DNA from: Armatimonadetes bacterium DC
Lineage (GTDB): Bacteria > Armatimonadota > Fimbriimonadia > Fimbriimonadales > GBS-DC
Assembly: GCA_001442985.1 (NCBI GenBank)
Contig: LDYB01000019.1
Location: forward strand, 186,001 to 250,000
Reading direction: 5' to 3'
DNA length: 64,000 nt
Each line of letters begins with the position of its first letter. Position 1 is the first letter of the stretch. Shown here in pieces: positions 36,549-46,364 of the stretch. The notes below the pieces were generated by a model that worked only from the letters and a program-made list of their open reading frames with translations, had not been told where the DNA came from and ran no database searches. A program made the translations under genes and the position numbers.

Positions 36549-37047
36549 CGCGCATCGCCTCCTCGAAGGCGGTTTTCAGGCGTGCGTAGGTCTGTTCCAG
36601 CGATTCGGGTAGCACGCGCACTTCGCCGATGGTGGTCATAAAGTTCGTATCGCCGTGCCAGCGCGGCACAATATGCAGGTGCAGATGCCCTTCAATCCCC
36701 GCGCCCGCGGCGCGCCCCAGATTGAACCCGATGTTGAACCCATCGGGCTTGTAGACCTGCTGGATGGCGCGCACGCACTTTTGCATCAGCTGCCAGAGGT
36801 CAAGGCTCTCGTCGGGGGTTAAGTCCGCAATATCGGCGGTGTGGCGGTACGGGGCGACCATCGTATGCCCGCTGGTGTAGGGGTACAGGTTCAGCAGGGC
36901 GAAACAATAGGTGCTACGCCAGAGAATCAGGTTCTCGGCGTCCTGCTGTTCGGCGGGCTTGGTGCAAAAGATACAGCCCTCGCTCTCTGTTTTGCCCGCG
37001 TTACTGACATATTGCAGTCGCCATGGCGCCCATAACCGCTCGCGCAT
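36532..37047 (-). CDS. HIT-family hydrolase
   Basis: MRERLWAPWRLQYVSNAGK..CIFC; GHLHLHIVPRWHGDTNF. Confidence 0.93.
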   Translation of the reverse strand: MRERLWAPWRLQYVSNAGKTESEGCIFCTKPAEQQDAENLILWRSTYCFALLNLYPYTSGHTMVAPYRHTADIADLTPDESLDLWQLMQKCVRAIQQVYKPDGFNIGFNLGRAAGAGIEGHLHLHIVPRWHGDTNFMTTIGEVRVLPESLEQTYARLKTAFEEAMRDGRTD

Positions 37048-37113
37048 GAGAAAAAGTGTACCCGAAACCGTCTCGGTGAGCAACACCCCGCAAATTTCAC
37101 ATCCGCAAAAATC

Positions 37114-37137
37114 TGGTGTATAATTAGGATACCAGAA
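37114..37137 (+). promoter_or_regulatory. -10 element embedded in an imperfect inverted repeat (candidate operator)
   Basis: tctggtgtataattaggataccaga; TATAAT at 37119-37124 flanked by TCTGGT(g)TAT / ATACCAGA. Confidence 0.5.
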
Positions 37138-37152
37138 AAAAGGAGGTGCGCT

Positions 37153-38277
37153 ATGCACAACAAGGGATTCTGGCTGATGAGTCTGATGGCTGTTGTGTGC
37201 AGTCTGCCTGCTGCTGCCCAGATTAGCAATGGCACAAACCTGACGGTGCCTGTGGATGGCTACGGTTCATGGTACACGAACTTCCAGACTGGCGGCAGCT
37301 TCGGCGAGTCCTTCCAGCCCTGTGGCTTCTCCGCAGGTTACCCGACCTTCAGTGCGGGTACCTTCATCTTCGTCGAGGGCGTTCACCGCGGCATTTTGAC
37401 GGACTATGCACCCTGGATCGGGGTTTACGCCTCCAACCCGCCCACCTTAACCGTGTCGCTGACGAGCGGTCCCAACTTCGCGGACATCGCTTACGGCGAC
37501 TCGGTGAACGACACAGCGTACAGTACGGTAAGTATCACGGGAACTGACTTTAGCCTTTCCCTTGAACTGACTCAAGCCGCTCGTCGAACCTCTGATTCCT
37601 GCAAGGCGTTCCTGGTGCAGCGGTATCGCTTCACCAACACGGGCGGCTCAGCGGTCTCGTTCAGGGTGAATCGTGCATGGGACCTTGACATGTTCTGGCG
37701 CGGCGCCCCGAATGACTACACGAACGATGAGGTCGGTGTGGGCAGCTATGGGGGACAACTTTACCCCTGGCAGGGCGAGTTCAACGCACCCGCCACAAGG
37801 TGTTCCCTGAGCAGCATCGGTCCGCAGACCTACTACTACGCCGCCAAGCGACTCCACACGCCTTCGGGGGGACCGCCCACGATGGGCTACGGCACCGATG
37901 TGATCACCTGGAATAACTACGGTACGCCCACAACCTGGCAAAACTACGGCGCGTTTATCGGTTATAACACCACGGGCGCCTGTGGCGACCAGCTCGATGA
38001 TGCCCACATCAGCCTGGAGTGGCATGTTTCCCTGGTGCCGAACGCCAGCACCGAGATTATCATCGTTCACACCTACGGCTCCGACACGCCTGCCATCTGC
38101 TCGCTGGCGGATGTGAACACCGACGGTGTAGTGGACGACGCCGACCTGCTGGCAGTGTTGTTCGACTTCGGCGGCACCCAGAGCAACCAGAACACCGATG
38201 TCAACTTCGACGGCGTGGTGGACGACGCTGACCTGCTACTGGTGCTGTTCGAGTTCGGCTCCAGCTGTTCCAGCTAA
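37153..38277 (+). CDS. Secreted protein with dockerin-like C-terminal doublet
   Basis: Signal peptide MHNKGFWLMSLMAVVCSLPAAAQ; DVNTDGVVDDADLLAVLFDFG...DVNFDGVVDDADLLLVLFEFG; SD aggagg. Confidence 0.85.
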   Translation: MHNKGFWLMSLMAVVCSLPAAAQISNGTNLTVPVDGYGSWYTNFQTGGSFGESFQPCGFSAGYPTFSAGTFIFVEGVHRGILTDYAPWIGVYASNPPTLTVSLTSGPNFADIAYGDSVNDTAYSTVSITGTDFSLSLELTQAARRTSDSCKAFLVQRYRFTNTGGSAVSFRVNRAWDLDMFWRGAPNDYTNDEVGVGSYGGQLYPWQGEFNAPATRCSLSSIGPQTYYYAAKRLHTPSGGPPTMGYGTDVITWNNYGTPTTWQNYGAFIGYNTTGACGDQLDDAHISLEWHVSLVPNASTEIIIVHTYGSDTPAICSLADVNTDGVVDDADLLAVLFDFGGTQSNQNTDVNFDGVVDDADLLLVLFEFGSSCSS

Positions 38278-38285
38278 CCTATCCA

Positions 38286-38317
38286 AGCCTTGCTCCCCTA
38301 TCAGGGGGGCAAGGCTC
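38286..38317. terminator. Hairpin between convergent genes
   Basis: agccttgctcccc-tatca-ggggggcaaggct. Confidence 0.75.
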
Positions 38318-38320
38318 CCC

Positions 38321-39148
38321 TTATTCTGCACTCTGATACGGGATTAGCAGAGTCACACGACGGTTCGCGTAGTGGTATGGATTCTGGGGAAAGCGCAGGC
38401 GTGTGTCGGCATAGCCGCGCACTTCGGCGACCTGACCTTTCCATAAACCGCTCGCCTCCAGCACGCGCCGCGCCGCATTCGCACGATCTGTGGAAAGCTC
38501 CCAGTTAGAGTAGCCGTTGCCGTATTTATACGGGTGGGAGTCAGTGTGCCCCTCCACAATCACGCGGTTATCCAGCTTGCGCAGCTCCTGCGCGATAACG
38601 CTCAGCAGGCGTCGGGCGCCGGGGGTGATTTCCGCGCTCCCCAGCTTGAAAAAGACAGGTTCGGGACCTTCTATCAGCTCAATTCGCAGCCCCTCTTTGA
38701 CGAACTCAATTTTGACATGCTCCTTGAGCCGCGCCAGCTCGGGGATGTTGGCAAGCGCCGACTCCAGATATTTTTTGAACGCTTCCATCTCCGCCTGTTC
38801 CGTTTTGCGGTCTTTTGCGCCCGGCTTTTTGCCTGGCGGCATGAAGCCCTTTTCGCCCGACAGGTGGGGGTCTTCGGTGGTGTTTTTGCCTCCGGGCGGC
38901 TGTGTGTCGTTGATGTTGACGATATTTTTGGTGCGGGGGTACGACTCAAAGAAGCCCGTGGGGTCGCGGAAGTAGCCTGCAATCGCGCGGCGGGTTTCCA
39001 CATCCAGCCCAATCAGCCACATCACCAGAAAGAACGCCATCATCGCGGTTACGAAGTCGGCGTAGGCGACCTTCCACGCGCCGCCATGATGCCCATGCCC
39101 CGCGTTTTTCTTTTTGATGACCCGAATCTCGCAACCTTCTTTCGCCAT
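38321..39148 (-). CDS. motB: MotB-like / OmpA-domain stator protein
   Basis: WKVAYADFVTAMMAFFLVMWLIG; VEGHTDSHPYKYGNGYSNWELSTDRANAARRVLE. Confidence 0.92.
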   Translation of the reverse strand: MAKEGCEIRVIKKKNAGHGHHGGAWKVAYADFVTAMMAFFLVMWLIGLDVETRRAIAGYFRDPTGFFESYPRTKNIVNINDTQPPGGKNTTEDPHLSGEKGFMPPGKKPGAKDRKTEQAEMEAFKKYLESALANIPELARLKEHVKIEFVKEGLRIELIEGPEPVFFKLGSAEITPGARRLLSVIAQELRKLDNRVIVEGHTDSHPYKYGNGYSNWELSTDRANAARRVLEASGLWKGQVAEVRGYADTRLRFPQNPYHYANRRVTLLIPYQSAE

Positions 39149-39160
39149 TGGGGACTCCTG

Positions 39161-40081
39161 TTATGCCGCCTGGGCTGACGCGCCGCCGCCCTTGACCGCC
39201 TCTTCCATCTCCTGGAACGAGGGTCGCAGGCTCGGCTCGATACTGCGTCGGGCGAACTCGATGCAGGTTAGCGGGGCGTCGCCGCGTGCGAACGCAATCA
39301 ACGCCTGGCGGATGCATTCCATATATTGATGTTCGGGGTGGACATTGTTCTCAATCGCCGATGCCAGTGGCTGGAAAATTCCGTATGCCAGCAACACGCC
39401 CAGAAAGGTTCCCACCAGCGCTGCGGCGACCTTTTTCCCGATGGTCTCAGGACCCTGATCCAGATAGCCCATCGTAATCACGACGCCCAGTACGGCGGCG
39501 ACAATCCCGAACCCGGGCATCGCGTCGCCGATTTTGCTCAGCGCGTGGGCGGGGCGCATCGCCTCTTCATGATGCTTCTCCAGGTCGGTTTCAGTGAGCT
39601 CCGCCAGCTCAAACGCGCCCACCGCGCCCGTCAGCACTACTTTCATCGTGTCGCACAGAAAATGGAGCGCATGATGATTGCTCAACAGGAAGGGGTATTG
39701 TGCGAACAAGGAGCTTTCCTCGGGACGCTCCACATGCTGCTCCAGCGCGAGCAACCCTTCTTTACGGGCTAAGGTGAACAGCGCAAAGAGCGCGGTCAGC
39801 AGCTCCAGAAAGGTCTCTTTTTTGTAGGGGTTTCCTTTGAGCAGCCCCAGCACCGATTTGATAATCGCGGAGACGACGCTCGGGGGGTTGGCTGCCAGCA
39901 GCGCGCCCGCCCCTGCGCCGCCGATAATCACAAACTCCGAAATCTGAATCAGCGCGGCGATTTTGCCTCCGTGCATGATGAAGCCGCCGAAGACCGCGCC
40001 AAACACCACCAGAAACCCTATCAGAACGAACATGCCGTCCGAGACGCCTCCAGCAGAGGTTATTCCATATTCGGACGGCAA
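39161..40081 (-). CDS. motA: MotA-like stator protein
   Basis: FVIIGGAGAGALLAANPP; GDAMPGFGIVAAVLGVVITMGYLDQGPETIGKKVAAALVGTFLGVLLAYG. Confidence 0.92.
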   Translation of the reverse strand: MPSEYGITSAGGVSDGMFVLIGFLVVFGAVFGGFIMHGGKIAALIQISEFVIIGGAGAGALLAANPPSVVSAIIKSVLGLLKGNPYKKETFLELLTALFALFTLARKEGLLALEQHVERPEESSLFAQYPFLLSNHHALHFLCDTMKVVLTGAVGAFELAELTETDLEKHHEEAMRPAHALSKIGDAMPGFGIVAAVLGVVITMGYLDQGPETIGKKVAAALVGTFLGVLLAYGIFQPLASAIENNVHPEHQYMECIRQALIAFARGDAPLTCIEFARRSIEPSLRPSFQEMEEAVKGGGASAQAA

Positions 40082-40087
40082 ACTCCA

Positions 40088-40777
40088 CTACTCGATAGCG
40101 AGGGGGTTGAAGTTGGTATCGACATCGTAGGCGTCCACATCCTCCACACGCTTCAGGAACCCGACCACCAGATAGGTGATGGGGGTTGCCAGCGCCTCAT
40201 AAGCCGTTTTCGCGAGCCACTGCACCCCAATCATCGTCGCCAACGCGCTGAGGGGGACAATTCCCACAAAGGCGACTGTGCTGAACACCGCGGTGTCCAC
40301 CAGCTGCCCCACAAGGGTAGAGCCAATCGTGCGAGTCCACAGCCAGCGTCCCTGCGTGAGAATCTTCATTTTCGCCAGCACGAACGAGTTGGTGAACTCG
40401 CCAAACAGGTAGGCAATCAGGGAGGCAGTTAGCAGGCGGGGCGTTGCGCCCAGCACTGCAGCGTAAGCCTCCTGCTTGTCCCAGAAGGGCGCAGGCGGCA
40501 GCCAGATGGCGACCATAATGGCTGCCACCATAATCAGGTTGCACAGGAACCCCAGCCAGATGACACGCCGCGCATGGCGGTAGCCATAAACCTCCGTCAA
40601 CACATCCGCGACGATATAGCTGATGGGGAAGACCACAATACCCGCTGGCAGGGGCAGGCTGCCAATGATTGCGATTTTGGACGCAATCACATTCGAGACA
40701 AGCAAGGTCGTGACGAACAGCGCCACCGTCAACACGAACCACATCGAGTAGGTATTGGCGGTGTAGCGGGTTTTCAT
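40088..40777 (-). CDS. Queuosine precursor transporter (VUT/YhhQ family)
   Basis: ALFVTTLLVSNVIASKIAIIG...FPISYIVADVLTEVYGYRHARRVIWLG; FGEFTNSFVLAKMKILTQGRWLWTRTIGSTLVGQLVDTAVF. Confidence 0.93.
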   Translation of the reverse strand: MKTRYTANTYSMWFVLTVALFVTTLLVSNVIASKIAIIGSLPLPAGIVVFPISYIVADVLTEVYGYRHARRVIWLGFLCNLIMVAAIMVAIWLPPAPFWDKQEAYAAVLGATPRLLTASLIAYLFGEFTNSFVLAKMKILTQGRWLWTRTIGSTLVGQLVDTAVFSTVAFVGIVPLSALATMIGVQWLAKTAYEALATPITYLVVGFLKRVEDVDAYDVDTNFNPLAIE

Positions 40778-40778
40778 C

Positions 40779-42017
40779 TTACCTATCTGCTCCCTGTGGA
40801 GGCGCGAGTTTCGCGAAGCGGTGCTTACCGACACGCAACAGTTTGCCTGTTAGATGCTCCACTGGCACCGAGTAGGTGGGGTCGCTGATGCGCACGCCGT
40901 CCAGCTCCACGCCGCCGCCCTGAATCAGTCGCCTCGCCTCCGAGTTGCTGGAGGCGAACCCAATCGCGGCAATCAGCCCCGCCAGCCACACGGTGCCGTC
41001 CTCTTTAATCAGCGAGGCAGGGATAGGCACTTCGGGCGCGTCGGTGGGCAGCTGGCGTTGCGAGAAGATGCGCATAAACTGCTCGTCCGCCTGTTGGGCA
41101 GCCTCTGCAGAATGATAGAGCGCGACAATCTCCCGTGCGAGCCGACGCTTCACATCGCGCGGGTTGATGCGCCCCGCTTTCCAGTCCCGTTCCAGAGCGT
41201 AAACCTCCTCTTCGGGCACATCGGTGCAGAGGATGAAGTAGTGGGTCATCAGTTCGTCGGGCAGGCTCATCACCTTGCCGAACATCTGGTCGGGCGGCTC
41301 GCTGATACCGATGTAGTTGCCCAGCGACTGGCTCATCTTCTCCTTGCCGTCCAGCCCGATCAGCAGGGGCATGAGCATGACCACCTGCGGCTCCTGCCCG
41401 TACTCGCGCTGGAGGTCGCGCCCCACAAGGTTATTGAACCGCTGGTCGCTGCCGCCCAGCTCCACATCGGCGCGAATCGCGACCGAGTCGTAGCCCTGAC
41501 AGAGGGGGTAGAGAATTTCGTGTACGCCCAGCGGCAGGTTGTTCGCAAGGCGGTTCGCAAAGTCCTCGCGCTCCAGAATCCGCGCGACGGTGTATTTGCT
41601 GGCAAGCTGAATCACATCGGCAAAGGTCATCTTGCCCAGCCAGTCGGCGTTGTAGTAGACCTCCGTGCGCTCAGGGTCTAAGATACGGAACAGCTGCGGC
41701 TTGAGGCGTTCCACATAGCTCATCACCTCTTCGCGCGGGAGCTGGCGGCGCGTTTTGGACTTGCCTGTAGGGTCGCCAATCATTGCCGTGAAATCGCCCA
41801 CAATCAGGCAGGCGATGTGCCCCAGGTCTTGAAACTGGCGCAGTTTGCGCAACACCACCGCCCAGCCCAGATGCACATCGGGCGCCGTGGGGTCTATACC
41901 CAGCTTGACCCGAAGCGGCTTACCGCGCTCCAGTTTGGCACGCAGCTCCTCTTCTGTGATAATCTCCTCGGTTCCACGCCGAAGACGGGCAATCTGCTGG
42001 TCTATCTCCATGCTCAT
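40779..42017 (-). CDS. tyrS: Tyrosyl-tRNA synthetase
   Basis: KLGIDPTAPDVHLGWAVVLRKLRQFQDLGH; DGKEKMSQSLGN (KMSxS); C-terminal S4-like region. Confidence 0.95.
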   Translation of the reverse strand: MSMEIDQQIARLRRGTEEIITEEELRAKLERGKPLRVKLGIDPTAPDVHLGWAVVLRKLRQFQDLGHIACLIVGDFTAMIGDPTGKSKTRRQLPREEVMSYVERLKPQLFRILDPERTEVYYNADWLGKMTFADVIQLASKYTVARILEREDFANRLANNLPLGVHEILYPLCQGYDSVAIRADVELGGSDQRFNNLVGRDLQREYGQEPQVVMLMPLLIGLDGKEKMSQSLGNYIGISEPPDQMFGKVMSLPDELMTHYFILCTDVPEEEVYALERDWKAGRINPRDVKRRLAREIVALYHSAEAAQQADEQFMRIFSQRQLPTDAPEVPIPASLIKEDGTVWLAGLIAAIGFASSNSEARRLIQGGGVELDGVRISDPTYSVPVEHLTGKLLRVGKHRFAKLAPPQGADR

Positions 42018-42078
42018 CGGGGGTGAATTGTACCCGTTGGGGGCAGGAGTTGCGTCCCGCAAGGGGAACAAGACGGCT

Positions 42079-44544
42079 ATGTGGGGTCTTGTGGTGATGG
42101 CGCACTTGACCGCTCAAGATTTTGTGGAGTCGTTTGAGGGACGCTCGCTTCAGCCGCGATGGGAATGGCACGCGCCCGTGTCGGGACCGACTTACACGGT
42201 GGCAAACGGAAGCTTGATAGTGGAGGTGCCTGCGCGGCGTGGGGGCTACAATCACTGGGCAGGGGTCGCGGATGCGCCCGTTTTGCGCACGCCCAGCCCA
42301 TCGGGCAACTGGGCAATAGAGGCAACCCTGCAACTGCTGGACGCTCCGCCCGAAGCCGAGTTCCATGTGGGGCTAACGGTCGGCTTCAGCGAGCGTCGGC
42401 TGATTATCTGGGGACCGTTTCAGAGCCGACGGTTCGTGGGCAAGCCATCGCCCGAACTCTGGCTGGAGCGCACAGGCGAGGCGCGCCTCGCCACCGCGCC
42501 GATGAACACACCGCGCGTGAACCTGCGCATCGTCAAGCAGGGAGGGCGCTACACCTTCTTCACCCGACCCGATGAGAATTCCGAATGGCGGGCGGTCAGC
42601 ACGCTGTATAGCCTGATTCCAGAGCGCTTTGTGGGGATTGTGGGCAAAACCTTCGCCGAGGGCGAGTCCACCCCCATTCGGTTCGCGGTAGAGCGCTTCG
42701 CCCTCCAGAGGCTGCCTGTTGAGACGGCAGTGCAGGAGCCAGTGATTGCCATCAACGCCCGCGAAGCGGAGGCGACCGTCTCGCCCCTGCTGTTCGGGCA
42801 CTTCATCGAGCATATGGGCTTGTGCATTCAGGGGGGCTTGTGGGCGGAACTGCTGACAAACCGCAAATTCGCGGGCGAAGTGGGGGCGAACGGCGCGATT
42901 GAAGGCTGGCAAAAAATCGGCGACGCCCAGCTGAAAGCGGAGTACCAGACCGTCTACACAGGGGGACAGGCGCAACGAATAGAGGTACGCGGCGGGCGCG
43001 GCGGCGTCGGGCAGGCGGGCATCCCCGTGCAGGGCGGACGCGCCTATCAGGTGCGCGTGGTGGTCTATCCCGAAGGTGCTTCGGCGGTGTCGGTGGGCTT
43101 CGGGAACGCCGAACAGCGCTGGGAGGGGCTTCAGGCGGGGCAGTGGCACACACTCATGGCGACACTGACCCCCACCCAGAGTGAACCTGCAGGCGTGTTT
43201 CGGATTGAGGCGGAGGGGCAGGGGGCGCTGATTGTGGGTTGCGCCTCGCTGATGCCCGCCGATAACCTGCACGGCTGGCGGCGTGATGTGGTGGAAACCC
43301 TGCGCAAGATACCCATCCCTATCCTGCGCTGGCCCGGGGGCAACTTCGTGTCGGGATACGACTGGCGCGAGGGGGTCGGCGAACGCGACAAGCGTCCCCC
43401 ACGCTGGAACCGCGCATGGGGCAACTGGGAGATGAACGATGTCGGCACCGATGAGTTCATCCAGCTCTGCCGACTGATTAACGCCGAACCGTATATCTGT
43501 GTGAACGCAGGCGAAGGCACGCCCCGCATGGCGCAGGAGTGGGTGGAATATTGTAACGGAAGCGCAGACACGCCGATGGGACGGCTCCGCGCCCAGAACG
43601 GGCACCCCGAACCCTACCGCGTGCGCTACTGGGGCACAGGCAACGAGATGTACGGCAACTGGCAGCTGGGGCATCTGGATGCCGTCAAGTATGCGCTCAA
43701 GGCGAACGAGCTCGCCCGTGCTATGCGCGAGGTAGACCCCAGCATTCAACTGATTGCCGTGGGTGTGGACGCTGACGAATGGGGGCAGTGGAACCGCAAA
43801 GTGCTGCGGATTTCGGGCAGGCACCACGAGTATCTTTCGGTGCATTTCTATCAGGGATGCCCTCTGCCCAAAGACAGCCCCGAAGCCTACGAAACGGTCG
43901 TGCTGGGCGCGAAGCGCGTGGAGTGGATTCTGCGCCGCACTGCCGAGATTATTCGCGAGGAGATGCCCGACAACCCGCCCCTGATTGCGTTTGACGAGTG
44001 GAACACATGGTATCCCGAAGCGAATGCAGAGAACCAGTATCGCCAAATTGCTCCGTTATACGATGGGATTTTTGCGGCAGGGGTGTTCCACGCGCTGGTT
44101 CGCAACGCCGAGTATGTGGGCATGGCGAATCTGGCACAGCTGGTGAATGTGTTGCCCGCGCTGCTGGTGAACCCCACACAGGTGGTGGAAACGCCCACAT
44201 GGCTTGCTTTCGCGATGTATGCGCCCTATTTTGCGGGACAGCGGCTCAAGGTGCGCCTGCCCGAATCGCTGGAGGGGCAGGTGGATGCGGTGGCGGTGCG
44301 TGTGGGCGAGCGGATTCATATCGGGCTGATTAACTACAGCCTCACCGAGACCGCGCGCGTGCGCTTAGAGATCGAAGGCGCGACGCTCCAGCAGGTGGAG
44401 CAGATTCGCCTGCACGCGGAGCCGTTTCACGCCATGAACACCTTCGAGCAGCCGAACCGTGTGCAACTCCAGCGCGAACGCAAACGCTGGCAAACCGAGT
44501 GGGAACTGCCGCCCCATTCGGTGACGGCGGTGTTGGGGTGGTAG
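42079..44544 (+). CDS. GH51-like alpha-L-arabinofuranosidase with N-terminal beta-sandwich domain
   Basis: VSPLLFGHFIEHMGLCIQGGLWAELLTNRKF; RWPGGNFVSGYDWREGVG; RYWGTGNEMYGNWQLGH; LIAFDEWNTWY. Confidence 0.9.
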   Translation: MWGLVVMAHLTAQDFVESFEGRSLQPRWEWHAPVSGPTYTVANGSLIVEVPARRGGYNHWAGVADAPVLRTPSPSGNWAIEATLQLLDAPPEAEFHVGLTVGFSERRLIIWGPFQSRRFVGKPSPELWLERTGEARLATAPMNTPRVNLRIVKQGGRYTFFTRPDENSEWRAVSTLYSLIPERFVGIVGKTFAEGESTPIRFAVERFALQRLPVETAVQEPVIAINAREAEATVSPLLFGHFIEHMGLCIQGGLWAELLTNRKFAGEVGANGAIEGWQKIGDAQLKAEYQTVYTGGQAQRIEVRGGRGGVGQAGIPVQGGRAYQVRVVVYPEGASAVSVGFGNAEQRWEGLQAGQWHTLMATLTPTQSEPAGVFRIEAEGQGALIVGCASLMPADNLHGWRRDVVETLRKIPIPILRWPGGNFVSGYDWREGVGERDKRPPRWNRAWGNWEMNDVGTDEFIQLCRLINAEPYICVNAGEGTPRMAQEWVEYCNGSADTPMGRLRAQNGHPEPYRVRYWGTGNEMYGNWQLGHLDAVKYALKANELARAMREVDPSIQLIAVGVDADEWGQWNRKVLRISGRHHEYLSVHFYQGCPLPKDSPEAYETVVLGAKRVEWILRRTAEIIREEMPDNPPLIAFDEWNTWYPEANAENQYRQIAPLYDGIFAAGVFHALVRNAEYVGMANLAQLVNVLPALLVNPTQVVETPTWLAFAMYAPYFAGQRLKVRLPESLEGQVDAVAVRVGERIHIGLINYSLTETARVRLEIEGATLQQVEQIRLHAEPFHAMNTFEQPNRVQLQRERKRWQTEWELPPHSVTAVLGW

Positions 44545-44551
44545 GACTAAA

Positions 44552-44586
44552 AGCAGCACCCCCTCTTTAAGGGAGGGGGTGCTGCT
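44552..44586. terminator. Perfect 14-bp hairpin between convergent genes
   Basis: agcagcaccccctc-tttaagg-gagggggtgctgct. Confidence 0.85.
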
Positions 44587-44607
44587 GGATTCGAGATGGC
44601 GCAGGTC

Positions 44608-45747
44608 TTAACAACCGTTACCGAAGTTGAACAGTACCTCCAGCAGGTCGGCGTCGTCTACCACGCCGTCGCAGTTGACATCCTCGGCGCCACCCGAGCC
44701 GCCGAAGGCGAACAGGATGGCAAGCAGATCGGCGTCGTCCACGCAGCCGTTGCCGTCTACATCGCCACCGCTGGGCGTGCAGCCGGCAGCCTCTGCCCAG
44801 AACGCTATCGCGCCACCCAGCAGGCTGGGGTTAGGACAACCGAAACTGCTGAGGTTCAAGGTGTAATTGTAGCACTCAGTGGGGGAGGTATGATCCCCGT
44901 CGGCGGGGGCGTCGTCATCGAACTGGGTGCTTGTCGAGTCGCCCACCTGCGGGTTATTGAGCCGGTTGTGCCACAGCATCGGCTGGGCGCCTGTCGCTAA
45001 TGTAATCCCCGACTCGGGGTCGAACGCCTGACCGTAGACGACAAGATAGCCACCCAGAAGTTCGGTACCGGGATCGCCATCATCGGCAGGCGTGGAGGGC
45101 AGAGCGAACTCAAGCCCATCCAAGCAGGCAGACGAGTACCAGAAACCTTCGCTCAAGCTGCCGTAATCGAGGATGACGCCCTCGCCAGCGCTCTGCTCAT
45201 GCACATCGGCGCACTCGGCGTCGAACTCTTCAACGGCGAAAATAGCAATCACGCAGTTCTGGGTGTCGGAGTTGTCGTCCGTGTTGTTGTCAAGGTTGGG
45301 ATTCCACTCCCAGAAGTGAGTGAGCGAGTTAACATTAGCGCCGTTGAAGCTGGTGTCGGACAGTGAGGCGATGTCGTTCGCGTAGTAGGGGTTGTGATAG
45401 TCTGGACCGAACCAGAAGAGGCTTCCGGCGGCACAGACCTGTACGGACGAGTCAGGATTGCCAGTGTTAGCGTTCACCGGGGCGGCAGAGAAGACCAGCG
45501 TCTCGCTCGCGCCAGTGGAGTCGCAGGGTCCTGCGGGTGCGAACTCACCCACCTCAATCCACGGGGTCAAGGGGATAATCCGCCCGTTCTCCCAGCGCGC
45601 TTTCATAATGCGCTTGGGGATCGCACGCTGAACCTGGTTCAAATCAACCGCCCGAAGCTCGGTGTTCTTAGTACCATCCGCATACGCAAACGCAGCGCAC
45701 AAAATGGCGCCTGTCGCAACGGCTAAAAAGAGTTTAGCTCGTACCAT
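44608..45747 (-). CDS. Secreted protein with dockerin-like C-terminal doublet
   Basis: MVRAKLFLAVATGAILCAAFAYA; DVDGNGCVDDADLLAILFAFG...DVNCDGVVDDADLLEVLFNFG. Confidence 0.82.
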   Translation of the reverse strand: MVRAKLFLAVATGAILCAAFAYADGTKNTELRAVDLNQVQRAIPKRIMKARWENGRIIPLTPWIEVGEFAPAGPCDSTGASETLVFSAAPVNANTGNPDSSVQVCAAGSLFWFGPDYHNPYYANDIASLSDTSFNGANVNSLTHFWEWNPNLDNNTDDNSDTQNCVIAIFAVEEFDAECADVHEQSAGEGVILDYGSLSEGFWYSSACLDGLEFALPSTPADDGDPGTELLGGYLVVYGQAFDPESGITLATGAQPMLWHNRLNNPQVGDSTSTQFDDDAPADGDHTSPTECYNYTLNLSSFGCPNPSLLGGAIAFWAEAAGCTPSGGDVDGNGCVDDADLLAILFAFGGSGGAEDVNCDGVVDDADLLEVLFNFGNGC

Positions 45748-45962
45748 CGTTTAGTCTCCTTTCGCCAGTGGTTTAGTCCCTGACAACTCTGTTATACCCC
45801 TTTTCATGCGCAAACGCGAGGGTTTTGAGCCACTGGCATCTGCAATTATACCCCAGTTTTACGCAAATGCAATTGGAATCAAACCACGAGCTATCCGATT
45901 CATACTCTACTTTGCACGGAATGTTCAGTGGCAGTCGCCAACATCGCGAAGTCTCCATCGGG

Positions 45963-45968
45963 TATAAT
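45963..45968 (+). promoter_or_regulatory. -10 element (TATAAT) upstream of rpsF-ssb-rpsR
   Basis: ggTATAATac, about 70 nt before rpsF start. Confidence 0.5.
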
Positions 45969-46035
45969 ACACCCCATCACAGGACCCTTCTGACTCCAGC
46001 GCGGAGTCCCGAACACGGTCCACAGGAGGGAAACG

Positions 46036-46350
46036 ATGGAGCAGACACGGTATTATGAGACGATGGTGATTGTGCCAACGACTTTAGGCGAGGAGCAGGT
46101 GAACGCGCTGATAGAGCGTGCGCGCACGGTGCTGCAGAACCTCGGCGCCACCGTGGACGAAGCGCGCGTGTGGGATCAGCGCAAACTCGCCTACGAAATC
46201 AAACACCACAAAGAGGGTATCTACCTCCTCTTCCGCTATCATGGCGCACCCCAGGCGGCAGAAGAGCTCAACCGCATCCTCAAAATTAATGAGGATGTGA
46301 TTCGGTTCCGCACCTTCCGACTGGAGCCTGAGGAGGTAGCCCAGGTTTAG
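46036..46350 (+). CDS. rpsF: 30S ribosomal protein S6
   Basis: RYYETMVIVPTTLGEEQVNALIERARTVLQNLGATVDEARVWDQRKLAYEIKHHKEGIYLLFRY. Confidence 0.95.
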   Translation: MEQTRYYETMVIVPTTLGEEQVNALIERARTVLQNLGATVDEARVWDQRKLAYEIKHHKEGIYLLFRYHGAPQAAEELNRILKINEDVIRFRTFRLEPEEVAQV

Positions 46351-46364
46351 GGGAGGCTACGCAC

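Noticed and set aside
38321-40081. motAB as evidence of a flagellar locus
   Set aside because: No other flagellar or chemotaxis genes in the window; stators alone do not show a flagellum
42373-44046. 557-aa minus-strand ORF opposite the GH51 gene
   Set aside because: Antisense shadow of a convincing arabinofuranosidase; low-complexity H/R/A-rich translation
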